15,639 bases of DNA, from the NCBI GenBank assembly GCA_044867345.1, contig JBIOUU010000119.1, forward strand, positions 1 through 15,639, given 5' to 3'. The notes beneath the pieces were generated by a model. The model ran no database searches and had not been told where the DNA came from. It saw only the letters and a list, made by a program, of their open reading frames with translations. The stretch's first letter is position 1; each line of letters begins with the position of its first letter. The DNA comes from AC-69 sp044867345. GTDB lineage: Bacteria > Actinomycetota > UBA4738 > HRBIN12. Both the position numbers and the translations under genes were made by a program. Of the stretch, positions 6,270 through 14,729 are shown piece after piece.

Positions 6270-8471
6270 TCAGCCGGCGAGCAGCTTTGGGATGGCACCT
6301 TCGTGAGCGGACCGGGCTTCCTCGACCGTGATCTCCAAGAGCGAATCGACGACCATCCCGGGGCCGCCGGTCTCGCCAAGGCGCGAGAGCGGCAGGTGGT
6401 GTGCCGACGCCAGCGTTTCCAGCGCCTCCGCGTTCTCCGGCGCAACCGAGACGACCGCTCGCGAAGCCGATTCGGAGAAGAGCGCGACGTACCAGGGCTC
6501 GTCCCCCGGAAGCGACACGGCGAACCCCGTGTCGCCGGCCAGGGCCGACTCGGCCAGGGCGACGGCAAGGCCTCCTTCTGAACAGTCGTGGGCCGAGGTC
6601 AGGAGGTCGCCCCGGGCCCCTTCCACCAACATCCGATGGAGCGAGGCCTCTCGGGCCAGGTCGAGGGCGGGCGGATGCCCGGAGATGGTCCCCAGCACGA
6701 CCTCGGCGAACTCCGAGCCGCCGAGCTCAGGAAGGGTCCCGCCCAGCAGGTAGACGATGAACCCGGGACCGGGGAAGCCCGGCGGAACGAGCAGCCGGTA
6801 GTCCTCGATGAGTCCGAGCATGCCGATGATCGGCGTGGGCCAGATCACGGACCCGCCCGACTCGTTGTAGAAGCTCACGTTCCCCCCGGTGACGGGGGTC
6901 CCGAAGCTTCGGCAGGCATCCGCCATCCCCCGGATCGACTCGGCGAACTGCCACATCACCTCGGGCCGCTCGGGATTGCCGAAGTTCAGGCAATTGGTGA
7001 TGGCCAGGGGCGTCGCCCCCATGACCGCCACGTTGCGTGCCGCTTCGGCAACCGCGTGAGCGGCACCGAGGTAGGGATCGAGGTGCCCGAACCGGCCGTT
7101 ACCGTCACAGGAGAGCGCCAGGGCCCGCAACGTCCCCTCGATGCGGATCACGGCGGCATCGGCCCCCGGAGGCGCCACCGTGGCACCCTGCACCAGCTGG
7201 TCGTATTGCTCGAAGGCCCACCGATTCGACCCGACGTTCGGCGAGGACAGGACGGCGAGGAACGCGTCTCGTGGGTCGCCGGCCACCGGGGCGAACGTGG
7301 GGTCGTCCTCCAGGATCTCGAGCCGTCCACCCGGCGGCTCCACGGGCCGCTCGTAGGCCGGTGCATCGTCCGCCAGGGAGCGAGCCGGCACGTCGGCGAC
7401 GACCGCACCACCCATGCGGACGACCAGGCGGCCGCCCTCAACGAACCTCCCCACGACGGCTGAGGACAGGCCCCACTTGGAGCAGACGCCGTGGACCTCA
7501 TCCAGCCGGGCGGGCTCCACCACCGCGAGCATCCGCTCCTGGGACTCGCTCGTCAGGATCTCGAAGGGCTCGAGGCCCGCCTCGCGCAGCGGCACGGCGT
7601 CGAGGTCCAGCTCCGCCCCCAACCCGGCCCTGGCCGCCGATTCGCTGGCCGCGCAGGTCAGCCCGGCCCCGCCCAGATCCTGCAGGCCCAGGAGCAGTCC
7701 ACCGTCGACGAGCTCGAGGCAGGTCTCGATGAGTAGCTTGCCGGCGAAAGGGTCGCCGATCTGTACGCTCGGCCGGGAGTCCCCCGCGTCCTCCTCGATG
7801 GTCCGCGACGCGAGCACGGACACCCCCCCGATCCCGTCCCGTCCCGTGGCCGCACCGATCAGGAGCAACGTCGATCCCCGGGGCACCTCGGGCGCCGTCG
7901 TCACCAATCGGTCGGCCGGCGCCAGTCCCACGCACATCACGTTCACCGTGGGGTTCGCCGAATGGGGCTCAGCGAATCGGATCTCGCCCCCCACGGTCGG
8001 CACCCCGATGCAGTTGCCGTAGCCACCGATCCCGGCGACCACGCCGGCGAACAGGAGCCGGTTGCGCTCCTCGGTGAGCGGCCCGAACCGAAGGGGATCG
8101 AGGAGGGCGATGGGCCGGGCCCCCATCGACACGATGTCACGGACGATGCCGCCCACACCCGTGGCCGCTCCCTGGTAGGGCTCGACGGCGGAGGGGTGCG
8201 AGTGCGACTCCATCTTGAACACGGCGGCCATCCCGTCCCCGATGTCGACGGCGCCGGCATCCTGTCCCGGGCCCACCAGCACCTGCGGCCCGTCGGTGGG
8301 CAAGGTCCGAAGGTGGACCTTGCTCGACTTGTACGAACAGTGCTCCGACCACATGGCCGCATACATCGCCAGCTCGGTGCTGTTGGGATCGCGACCGAGC
8401 GTCACCCGGATCCGGTCGAGCTCCTCGTCGGTCAGGCCCAGGGCCCGGTGGAGCGGCTGGTCGACCTTCAC
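6270..8471 (-). CDS. purL: Phosphoribosylformylglycinamidine synthase subunit PurL (small form)
   Basis: PurL uses ATP and ammonia delivered by PurQ to turn FGAR into FGAM, in a complex with PurS. 733 residues, the size of the short form that needs separate PurS and PurQ. Motifs: MWSEHCSYKSS (40-50, with the catalytic His), KMESHSHPSAVEPYQGAATG (86-105), VGGEIRF (160-166), LGLQDLGGAGLTCAASES (261-278), GGNVSFYN (529-536) and DCSEGGLAVALAES (629-642). The two PurM-like halves are both complete. The start is a GTG at 8469-8471, one base after the purQ stop, with only a weak AGGG upstream, so reinitiation after purQ is likely. Confidence 0.97.
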   Translation of the reverse strand: MKVDQPLHRALGLTDEELDRIRVTLGRDPNSTELAMYAAMWSEHCSYKSSKVHLRTLPTDGPQVLVGPGQDAGAVDIGDGMAAVFKMESHSHPSAVEPYQGAATGVGGIVRDIVSMGARPIALLDPLRFGPLTEERNRLLFAGVVAGIGGYGNCIGVPTVGGEIRFAEPHSANPTVNVMCVGLAPADRLVTTAPEVPRGSTLLLIGAATGRDGIGGVSVLASRTIEEDAGDSRPSVQIGDPFAGKLLIETCLELVDGGLLLGLQDLGGAGLTCAASESAARAGLGAELDLDAVPLREAGLEPFEILTSESQERMLAVVEPARLDEVHGVCSKWGLSSAVVGRFVEGGRLVVRMGGAVVADVPARSLADDAPAYERPVEPPGGRLEILEDDPTFAPVAGDPRDAFLAVLSSPNVGSNRWAFEQYDQLVQGATVAPPGADAAVIRIEGTLRALALSCDGNGRFGHLDPYLGAAHAVAEAARNVAVMGATPLAITNCLNFGNPERPEVMWQFAESIRGMADACRSFGTPVTGGNVSFYNESGGSVIWPTPIIGMLGLIEDYRLLVPPGFPGPGFIVYLLGGTLPELGGSEFAEVVLGTISGHPPALDLAREASLHRMLVEGARGDLLTSAHDCSEGGLAVALAESALAGDTGFAVSLPGDEPWYVALFSESASRAVVSVAPENAEALETLASAHHLPLSRLGETGGPGMVVDSLLEITVEEARSAHEGAIPKLLAG

Positions 8472-8472
8472 C

Positions 8473-9183
8473 TCACACCCTGGCGAGCGCGTACGCGAGG
8501 AGCGAGGCGAAGAGGGATTGCCCGCCCGTGGATCCGACGTCGGGATCGACGGCGTGCTCGGGGTGCGGCATGAGCCCGACCACGTTCCCGTGCGGGCTCC
8601 TGATCCCCGCGATCGAGCCGGCGCTCCCGTTGACGTTGTGCTCGTCGTCGAGCTCGCCGCCCGGACCGCAGTATCGGAACGTGACCAGTGCCTCGGCCTC
8701 GATCCGTGCCAGCTCGTCGGGGCGAGCCACGAATTGGCCCTCGCCGTGCTTCACTGGGATCCGCAGCACCTCGCCGGGGACCAAGCCTTCCGTGAGTGGC
8801 GAGAGCGAGGTCTCCACCCGCACGTCCACGAACCGGCATACGAACCGGAGCTGGCGGTTGCGGATGAGGGCCCCGGACAGCAGTCCCGCCTCGCATAGGA
8901 TCTGGAACCCGTTGCAGATGCCGACCACCGGGCCGCCCCGGCCGGCGAAGGTCCGGACCTCGTCCATGATCGGGGCGAACCGGGCGAGCGCGCCGGTACG
9001 CAGGTAATCGCCGTAAGAGAATCCGCCTGGGAGGATGACGGCGTCAACGCCGCGAAGGTCGCGATCAGCGTGCCACAGCGGGACTTCATCGCCACCCATG
9101 AGCGCAACGGCGCGAAGCGCGTCCCGATCGTCGAGCGACCCTGGGAACGTCACCACGCCGACCCGGGGCGTGCCTGCGCTCAC
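8473..9183 (-). CDS. purQ: Phosphoribosylformylglycinamidine synthase subunit PurQ (glutaminase)
   Basis: PurQ is a class I glutamine amidotransferase that feeds ammonia to PurL. 236 residues, near the usual 225-230. The oxyanion strand LPGGFSYGDYLR (51-62), nucleophile C90 in GICNGFQIL and the H207/E209 pair in MPHPEHAVD complete the triad. The insert GELDDEHNVNGSAGSIAGI (176-194) matches the region that contacts PurL and PurS. The start is GTG at 9181-9183, overlapping the purS stop as GTGA. Direct adjacency of purS, purQ and purL fits the PurS/Q/L complex. Confidence 0.97.
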   Translation of the reverse strand: MSAGTPRVGVVTFPGSLDDRDALRAVALMGGDEVPLWHADRDLRGVDAVILPGGFSYGDYLRTGALARFAPIMDEVRTFAGRGGPVVGICNGFQILCEAGLLSGALIRNRQLRFVCRFVDVRVETSLSPLTEGLVPGEVLRIPVKHGEGQFVARPDELARIEAEALVTFRYCGPGGELDDEHNVNGSAGSIAGIRSPHGNVVGLMPHPEHAVDPDVGSTGGQSLFASLLAYALARV

Positions 9184-9461
9184 GAGAAGTCCTCGAACCC
9201 CGGACTTGGGAGTGCGGCCGAGGACACGATGCGATAGCTCTCGATCACGGGGTTCGACAGCAGCCGCTGCGCCATCTCGTCCACCTGCGCGACGGCCGCC
9301 GCTTCCGTCTCCGCGTCCACCACCAGCTCCACGTGCTTACCCACCCGCACGTTCGAGGCGTTCGCCCACCCCATCGCGGGCAGCGAGCCTTCGATGGCCT
9401 TGCCCTGGGGGTCGAGGAGCCCGGGCTTCAACGACACGATGACCTGGAACTGGTACTTCAT
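9180..9461 (-). CDS. purS: Phosphoribosylformylglycinamidine synthase subunit PurS
   Basis: PurS is the small dimeric subunit that holds PurQ and PurL together. 93 residues from the ATG at 9459-9461, slightly longer than the usual 80-85. Family pattern: YQFQVIVSLKPGLLDPQGKA (3-22), GWANASNVRVGKHVEL (31-46), then VDEMAQRLLSNPVIESYRI. The ATG overlaps the purC stop as ATGA; the open frame upstream of it only shadows purC. The last dozen residues (SSAALPSPGFEDFS) extend past the usual end and are not conserved as far as I can tell. Confidence 0.95.
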   Translation of the reverse strand: MKYQFQVIVSLKPGLLDPQGKAIEGSLPAMGWANASNVRVGKHVELVVDAETEAAAVAQVDEMAQRLLSNPVIESYRIVSSAALPSPGFEDFS

Positions 9462-10357
9462 CCCCGATCCGGCACTCCCATGCGCTGACGGTACCAGTCG
9501 AACCGCTCGCCGGTGATCCGTTCGTAGGCCTCCCGGTAGGTGTGTTCGGTCCGCTCGATCACGCCGGCCGGGAGCTGCGGCGGCGGTGGCTCGTGGTCCC
9601 ACCCGCTCGCATCGAGCCAGTCCCGCACGTACTGCTTGTCGAAGGATGGCTGGGGCGTGCCGGGCGCGTAGCCATCGGCCGGCCAGAAGCGAGACGAGTC
9701 CGGCGTGAGCACCTCGTCCACGAGGATCAGCTCGCCACCGGCGACCCCGAACTCGAACTTCGTGTCCGCCACGATGATGCCGCGCTCCCGGGCGATCTCG
9801 GCCCCTCGCTCGTAGAGGCTCACCGTGAGCTGGCGGAGGCGCTCGGCCAGCTCTTCGCCAACCACGTCCACGGTCTCGCCGAACGTGAGCGGCAGGTCGT
9901 GCCCCTCGGCCGCCTTCGTCGTGGGCGTGAAGATGGACTCGGGCAGCCGATCGGCCTCACCCAGGCCTGGTGGCAGCGGCACACCGCAGACGTGGCCCTC
10001 GGCCAGGTATTGCTTGAGCCCCGATCCCGTCAGGTACCCACGAGCCACGCATTCGACCGGGACCACCTGGGCCTTGCGGACGAGCATGGATCGACCGGCG
10101 AGCGATGCGTCGCTTCGGAACGGCTCCGGGAAGTCCTGCCGGTCCGGGCTCAGGAGATGGTTGCCGACGATGTCGGCCGTCCTCTCGAACCAGAACAACG
10201 AGAGCCCACAGAGCACGCGGCCCTTGTCGTGGATGGGGTTGGGAAGGACGACGTCGAACGCCGAGATCCGGTCCGTGGCCACGAGCAACAGGCGATCGTC
10301 GCCCACTTCGTAGATGTCGCGGACCTTGCCCCTGGTCCGGAGCTTCGCCTCGGTCAC
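9458..10357 (-). CDS. purC: Phosphoribosylaminoimidazole-succinocarboxamide synthase (SAICAR synthetase)
   Basis: PurC joins aspartate to CAIR with ATP to give SAICAR. 299 residues from the GTG at 10355-10357, the length of the longer actinobacterial and yeast-like form rather than the 237-residue E. coli form. Motifs: RGKVRDIYEVGDD (9-21), VATDRISAFDVVLPNPI (26-42), VECVARGYLTGSG (101-113), DTKFEFG (198-204) and VDEVLTPDSSRFW (213-225). The GTG overlaps the purB stop (GTGA). A 55-residue open extension upstream reads through purB out of frame and lacks family similarity, so it is excluded. Confidence 0.96.
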   Translation of the reverse strand: MTEAKLRTRGKVRDIYEVGDDRLLLVATDRISAFDVVLPNPIHDKGRVLCGLSLFWFERTADIVGNHLLSPDRQDFPEPFRSDASLAGRSMLVRKAQVVPVECVARGYLTGSGLKQYLAEGHVCGVPLPPGLGEADRLPESIFTPTTKAAEGHDLPLTFGETVDVVGEELAERLRQLTVSLYERGAEIARERGIIVADTKFEFGVAGGELILVDEVLTPDSSRFWPADGYAPGTPQPSFDKQYVRDWLDASGWDHEPPPPQLPAGVIERTEHTYREAYERITGERFDWYRQRMGVPDRG

Positions 10358-11667
10358 GGCTCCCCGCCCACGGTGAGCTTGGCGAGCCGGTCGAACACCA
10401 CGTCGAGGTTCCGCAAGTAGCGGCCCGCATCGAACAGCTCGGCGAGGTCCGCGACGCTCAGCAGCCGCGCCAGGTTCGGGTCCGCCTCGAGCTCCTTCCT
10501 GAAGTCCTTCCCCTCGTCCCACGCCGCGGCCGCAGCGGCCTGCACGATCCGGTAGGCCTCATCGCGAGGCATCCCCCGTTCCACCAATGCGAGCAGCACG
10601 GCCTGCGAGTAGACTAGGCCGCCACCCGCATCGAGGTTCTCCCGCATCCGCTCCGGGAAGACCGCGAGCCCGTCGAGCACTTCCGTGAGCTCGGCCACCA
10701 TGAAGTGCACCGCGGCCGTCGAGTCTGGGAAGACCACCCGCTCGGCCGAAGAGTGCGAGATGTCGCGCTCGTGCCACAGCACGACGTTCTCAAGGGCGGG
10801 TTGCAAGTTGGCCCGCACCATGCGGGCCAACCCGGTGATCCGCTCGCAGCGGACGGGGTTCCGCTTGTGGGGCATCGCCGACGAACCCTTCTGCCCCTGG
10901 GCGAAGGGCTCCTGTACTTCCCGGACCTCGGTCCTGGCCAGGTGGCGGATCTCGGTGGCGATCACGTCGAGCGACGAGGCGAGGATGGCGAGGGCCGCCA
11001 TGTACTCGGCATGCCGATCGCGCGAGACGACCTGGTTGCTCGCCTCGGCCGGCCGAAGCCCGAGCTCGCCGCACACGTGCTCCTCGACCCTTGGGTCGAG
11101 CTGGGCGTAGGTCCCGACGGCCCCCGAGACCTTCCCCACCGACACTGCCTCGCGCCCCCGCCGCAGCCGCTCGCGGTCCCGATCGAGCTCGAAGGCCCAC
11201 AGGGCGAGCTTGTGCCCGAAGCTGGTCGGCTCGGCGTGCACCCCGTGGGTCCGGCCCGCCATCAGCGTGCCCCGGTGCTCCAGGGCCATCCGCTTCACCG
11301 TGCCGAGCAGCCGCTCGGTTCGAGCGAGCAGGAGGTCGGCCGACTCGCGGAGCTGCAGGGCGAAGGCGGTGTCGAGCACGTCGGAGGACGTCAGGCCGAA
11401 GTGGATCCACCGCCCGGCCGGCCCCGCCGATTCCGCAACACACTGGACGAAGGCCGCGACATCGTGCCTCGTGACCTCCTCCAGCTCGCGGACGCGATCG
11501 AGGGTGAACGATGCACGCTCGCGGACGGTCCGGGCGTCCTCCGGGGGGATGGTGCCGAGGCGAGCCCATGCCTCGACCGCCAGGATCTCGATCGACAGCC
11601 AATGGCGGAGCCGAGCCTCATCCGACCAGACGGCCGCCATCTCCGGCACGGTGTAACGAGGGATCAT
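10354..11667 (-). CDS. purB: Adenylosuccinate lyase
   Basis: PurB releases fumarate twice: SAICAR to AICAR, and adenylosuccinate to AMP. 437 residues, of the Bacillus/Thermotoga length class. Visible landmarks are TRHDVAAFV (67-75), HFGLTSSDVLDT (89-100), AGRTHGVHAEPT (137-148, with the general acid H141) and the fumarase-superfamily signature GSSAMPHKRNP (261-271) bearing the catalytic serine. The start ATG at 11665-11667 follows purE by 34 bases, one of the few real gaps in this run. Being next to purC and in the same run as purA serves both of its reactions. Confidence 0.97.
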   Translation of the reverse strand: MIPRYTVPEMAAVWSDEARLRHWLSIEILAVEAWARLGTIPPEDARTVRERASFTLDRVRELEEVTRHDVAAFVQCVAESAGPAGRWIHFGLTSSDVLDTAFALQLRESADLLLARTERLLGTVKRMALEHRGTLMAGRTHGVHAEPTSFGHKLALWAFELDRDRERLRRGREAVSVGKVSGAVGTYAQLDPRVEEHVCGELGLRPAEASNQVVSRDRHAEYMAALAILASSLDVIATEIRHLARTEVREVQEPFAQGQKGSSAMPHKRNPVRCERITGLARMVRANLQPALENVVLWHERDISHSSAERVVFPDSTAAVHFMVAELTEVLDGLAVFPERMRENLDAGGGLVYSQAVLLALVERGMPRDEAYRIVQAAAAAAWDEGKDFRKELEADPNLARLLSVADLAELFDAGRYLRNLDVVFDRLAKLTVGGEP

Positions 11668-11701
11668 GGCCGCCCACCCCGCGGCAGGCAGGAGCCGGCC
11701 C

Positions 11702-12175
11702 TCACAGCCTGAGGCCCTCCGCCAGGTCGTCCTTGAACTTCCACAGCCGAGCCTGGATCTCCGGGTCGGCGACCCCCACGATCTCCGCCGCCAGCACCGC
11801 CGCGTTCACGGCGGCATCCACCCCCACGGTGGCGACCGGGACGCCGGCCGGCATCTGCGCCGTCACGATCAGGGCCTGCTCGCCCCCCATCTGGTCGCTG
11901 GCGATGGGGACCCCGATCACCGGGAGGACCGTCCGCGCGGCGGCTGCGGCCGCCAGGTGCCCCGTGATTCCCGTTGTGCAGACCAGCACCTTCAGCCCCC
12001 GATCGAAGGCGGTCCGCGCGTATTCGTCCACGAGGTCGGGGTTGCGAGAAGACGACATCACCCGGATCTCGTGGGGGAGCTCGAGCTTCTCCAGGATCGC
12101 CGTGGCCTGCTGCATGACGGAAAGCTCGGCGGGGGATGCGGCCAGCACGCCGACCACCGGGGTGTCCGCTCTCAT
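11702..12175 (-). CDS. purE: PurE-like N5-CAIR mutase / AIR carboxylase with rewritten active-site loops
   Basis: By place and overall pattern this is PurE, which moves the carboxyl group to make CAIR. 157 residues. The core matches class I PurE: GLKVLVCTTGITGHLAAA (60-77), LPVIGVPIASDQMGGEQAL (84-102), QMPAGVPVATVGVDAAVNAAVLAA (107-130). But the active-site loops differ. The GSDSD-type phosphate loop reads AASPAE (12-17), and the SAHRTP loop reads SSSRNP (41-46), so the position of catalytic His45 of E. coli PurE is Ser43. The class II (animal or Treponema) pattern is absent too. H73 of the GAGGAAHLPG-equivalent loop is kept. No purK is seen here. The ATG overlaps the purD stop (ATGA). It could be an active variant, a new subtype, or a paralogue with another role. 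Confidence 0.85.
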   Translation of the reverse strand: MRADTPVVGVLAASPAELSVMQQATAILEKLELPHEIRVMSSSRNPDLVDEYARTAFDRGLKVLVCTTGITGHLAAAAAARTVLPVIGVPIASDQMGGEQALIVTAQMPAGVPVATVGVDAAVNAAVLAAEIVGVADPEIQARLWKFKDDLAEGLRL

Positions 12176-13446
12176 CCAGCCTCCGTCACGCCTGCCGCGA
12201 TGTCCTTACGGAAGTGCATCCCCGGGAAGGAGATGCGCGAACATGCCTGGTACGCACGATCCCTGGCCTCCTCCGCCGTGGCGCCGAGGGCGCTCACCGC
12301 GAGGACCCGTCCTCCCGTCGTGACCACTCTACCCCGTCGTTCCGCCGTGCCGGCGTGGAAGATGACGACGTCGTCGATCGCGGCGGCCTCGTCGAGGCCA
12401 TCGATCACGAACCCGGTCTCGTAGAGCCCCGGGTACCCGCCCGAGGCGAGGACGACGGTGACGCAGACGTCCGGGGCCCACAGCGCCTTGTAGTTGCCGA
12501 TGTTGCCCTCGACCGAGGCCAGCAGCATCTCGCCGAGGTCCGAACGAATGCGGGGCACGATGGCCTGGGTCTCGGGGTCGCCGAACCGGCAGTTGAACTC
12601 GAGGACCTTGGGACCGTCGTCGGTGACCATGAGCCCGGCGTAAAGAAGGCCGGCATACCGGACCCCTTCGGACTCCATGGCCCGCACCGTGCGGACCAGC
12701 ACCTCGTCCCAGATGCGACGCTCCATGCCCTCGTCGACCCACGGGACGGGGGAATAGGCCCCCATGCCGCCGGTATTGGGCCCCGTGTCGCCGTCGCCGG
12801 CCCGCTTGAAGTCCTGGGCCAGGACGAGCGGGACCACCTCGCGGCCGTCGGTCAGCCCGAAGGCCGAGACCTCCCTGCCGGTGAGATGCTCCTCGACCAA
12901 GACGACCGCTCCCGCCTCGCCGAACGCCCGCTCGCTGAGGCACGCTCGCAGGGCGGCGATGGCGCCACTCCGGTCGTCGGCGATGACCACGCCCTTGCCG
13001 GCGGCAAGCCCGTCGGCCTTGATCACGTACGGCGGCTCCAGCTCGTCGAGGTACGTGATGGCCTCATCCATGTCGGTGAACGACCTGGAGCGCGCCGCCG
13101 GGATCCCATACTTGTGGCACAGCTCCTTGGCCCACGCCTTCGACCCCTCGATCCTGGCCGCGTCCCTGGTGGGGCCGAACGCCCGGTGCCCCTCGGCATC
13201 CAGCTCGTCCACCAGGCCCTTCACGAGCGGCGTCTCCGGCCCCACCACGGTGAGGTCGATCGACTCCCGCTGGACCAGGTCGACGATGCCGCGCAGGTCG
13301 TCCGGATCCACTGGAACGCAGATGGCGTCGACGGCGATCCCGGGATTGCCCGGCGCGGCGAACAGCCGGTCAACGGTCGGGTTCTGGGCCAGCCGCCACA
13401 CGATGGCGTGCTCCCGTCCTCCCCCACCGACGACGAGGATCCTCAT
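12172..13446 (-). CDS. purD: Phosphoribosylamine-glycine ligase (GAR synthetase)
   Basis: PurD couples phosphoribosylamine to glycine with ATP. 424 residues, the normal length. Order of motifs: N-domain MRILVVGGGGREHAI (1-15) and APGNPG (31-36), then the ATP-grasp core with YVIKADGLAAGKGV (140-153), VLVEEHLTGREVSAFGL (182-198), NTGGMGAYSPVP (224-235) and the signature LEFNCRFGDPETQ (282-294), then the C-domain with GGYPG. The ATG at 13444-13446 overlaps the purA stop (ATGA); the open frame upstream only shadows purA. It is monofunctional: no PurM or PurN domain is fused. Confidence 0.97.
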   Translation of the reverse strand: MRILVVGGGGREHAIVWRLAQNPTVDRLFAAPGNPGIAVDAICVPVDPDDLRGIVDLVQRESIDLTVVGPETPLVKGLVDELDAEGHRAFGPTRDAARIEGSKAWAKELCHKYGIPAARSRSFTDMDEAITYLDELEPPYVIKADGLAAGKGVVIADDRSGAIAALRACLSERAFGEAGAVVLVEEHLTGREVSAFGLTDGREVVPLVLAQDFKRAGDGDTGPNTGGMGAYSPVPWVDEGMERRIWDEVLVRTVRAMESEGVRYAGLLYAGLMVTDDGPKVLEFNCRFGDPETQAIVPRIRSDLGEMLLASVEGNIGNYKALWAPDVCVTVVLASGGYPGLYETGFVIDGLDEAAAIDDVVIFHAGTAERRGRVVTTGGRVLAVSALGATAEEARDRAYQACSRISFPGMHFRKDIAAGVTEAG

Positions 13447-14717
13447 CCGACGGGCAGGCTCTGTTCGCGGGCCGGGCCGACGGAGACCACCCCGATCCGC
13501 ACACCGGCCAGGTCTTGGAGGCGTTCCACGTACTTGCGCGCCGCCGGAGGAAGGTCGCCGAAGGAGCGAGCCTCGGAAAGCGACTCGTCCCACCCCTCCA
13601 GCTCCTCGTAGATCGGCTGAGCCCGGTGGAACAGCGATTGGTGCGGGGGGACGTCCTCGAACGTCTCGCCGTCCGCGGCGTATCCCGTAGAGACCTTGAT
13701 CGTGGGGAACCCCGAGAGCACGTCGAGCTTGGTGAGGAAGATCTCGGACAGGCCGTTCAGCCGTGCCGCGTACCGGACCAGGACGGCGTCGAACCATCCG
13801 CACCGCCGCTTGCGTCCGGTGGTGGTGCCGAACTCCTTCCCCGCCTCTCCCAGGCGCTCGCCGTCGGGCCCCGGGTCCTCGGTGGGGAACGGTCCCGATC
13901 CCACCCTGGTCACGTAGGCCTTGGTCACGCCGATCACGCGGTCCACTTCCATCGGTCCCACGCCGGCCGAGGCCAAGGCGAACCCCGCTACCGGGTTCGA
14001 GGACGTGACGAACGGGTAGGTGCCGTGGTCCAGGTCCAGGAGCGTTCCTTGCGCGCCCTCGAACAGGACGTTCTCTCCGGCTCGGAGGCCTTCGTAGAGC
14101 AACCTCGACGTGTCGGCGACGTGCGGCCGCAGTCGCTCGCCGAAGGCTCGATAGTCGTCGACGATGGTGTCGGCCGAGAGCGGCAGCCGATTGTAGATCT
14201 TGGTCAGGAGGAGGTTCTTCTCCTTCAGGACGACCTCCAACTTCTCACGGAAGATCTTGGGGTCGAACAGATCCTGGAGTCGGAGCCCGATCCGGGCCGC
14301 CTTGTCGGCATAGGCGGGCCCGATGCCCCGCTTGGTCGTCCCCAGCGCATGCTTGCCGAGATGGCGCTCGGTCACCTTCTCCAGCTCCAGGTGATACGGC
14401 ATGATCAGGTGCGAGTTGCCGGACACGAAGAGGCGCGAAACGTCGATCCCCAGGCCGGACAACGTGTCCATCTCTTCGAGCAACACGCGGGGATCCACGA
14501 CCACCCCGTCGGCGATGACCGACGTGAGGTGGGAGTACAGGATCCCTGAAGGGACGAGGTGAAGCTTCAGGAGGTGCCCCTCGGCCACCACGGTGTGTCC
14601 GGCGTTGTTGCCGCCCTGGTACCGGACCACGAACCGCACCTGGTCGGCCAGGTAGTCGGTGACCTTGCCCTTGCCCTCGTCCCCCCACTGGGTCCCGACG
14701 ACGATCGAGGCCGGCAT
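13443..14717 (-). CDS. purA: Adenylosuccinate synthetase
   Basis: PurA makes adenylosuccinate from IMP, aspartate and GTP, the first step to AMP. 424 residues (family about 425-430). The GTP/IMP site is clear: TQWGDEGKGKVTDYL (9-23) with catalytic D13, NNAGHTVV (37-44) with H41, then TTKRGIGPAYADKAAR in the middle, LFEGAQGTLLDLDHGTYPFV, and TTGRKRRCGWFDAV near residue 300. The start ATG at 14715-14717 has AAGGAAGG just upstream and lies 12 bases after the dodecin stop. purA usually stands apart from the IMP genes in many bacteria; here it opens the pur series. Confidence 0.97.
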   Translation of the reverse strand: MPASIVVGTQWGDEGKGKVTDYLADQVRFVVRYQGGNNAGHTVVAEGHLLKLHLVPSGILYSHLTSVIADGVVVDPRVLLEEMDTLSGLGIDVSRLFVSGNSHLIMPYHLELEKVTERHLGKHALGTTKRGIGPAYADKAARIGLRLQDLFDPKIFREKLEVVLKEKNLLLTKIYNRLPLSADTIVDDYRAFGERLRPHVADTSRLLYEGLRAGENVLFEGAQGTLLDLDHGTYPFVTSSNPVAGFALASAGVGPMEVDRVIGVTKAYVTRVGSGPFPTEDPGPDGERLGEAGKEFGTTTGRKRRCGWFDAVLVRYAARLNGLSEIFLTKLDVLSGFPTIKVSTGYAADGETFEDVPPHQSLFHRAQPIYEELEGWDESLSEARSFGDLPPAARKYVERLQDLAGVRIGVVSVGPAREQSLPVG

Positions 14718-14729
14718 GACCTTCCTTGC

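Noticed and set aside
6588..7463. A 291-residue plus-strand frame opposite purL, and similar long plus-strand frames opposite purF, purC, purB, purD and purA
   Set aside because: These are long antisense frames typical of GC-rich genes. None shows a recognisable domain, and the sense genes are certain.
10358..10522. A 55-residue N-terminal extension of PurC
   Set aside because: It overlaps purB out of frame. The GTG start with GTGA overlap gives the usual PurC length and N-terminus.
11702..12175. LarB (nickel-pincer cofactor enzyme) instead of PurE
   Set aside because: LarB also has a PurE-like domain but is longer and has different loops. Here the QMPAGVPVATVG and LPVIGVP blocks and the pur context favour PurE.
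13447..13803. A 119-residue N-terminal extension of PurD
   Set aside because: It overlaps purA out of frame. The canonical MRILVVGGGGREHA start begins at 13446.
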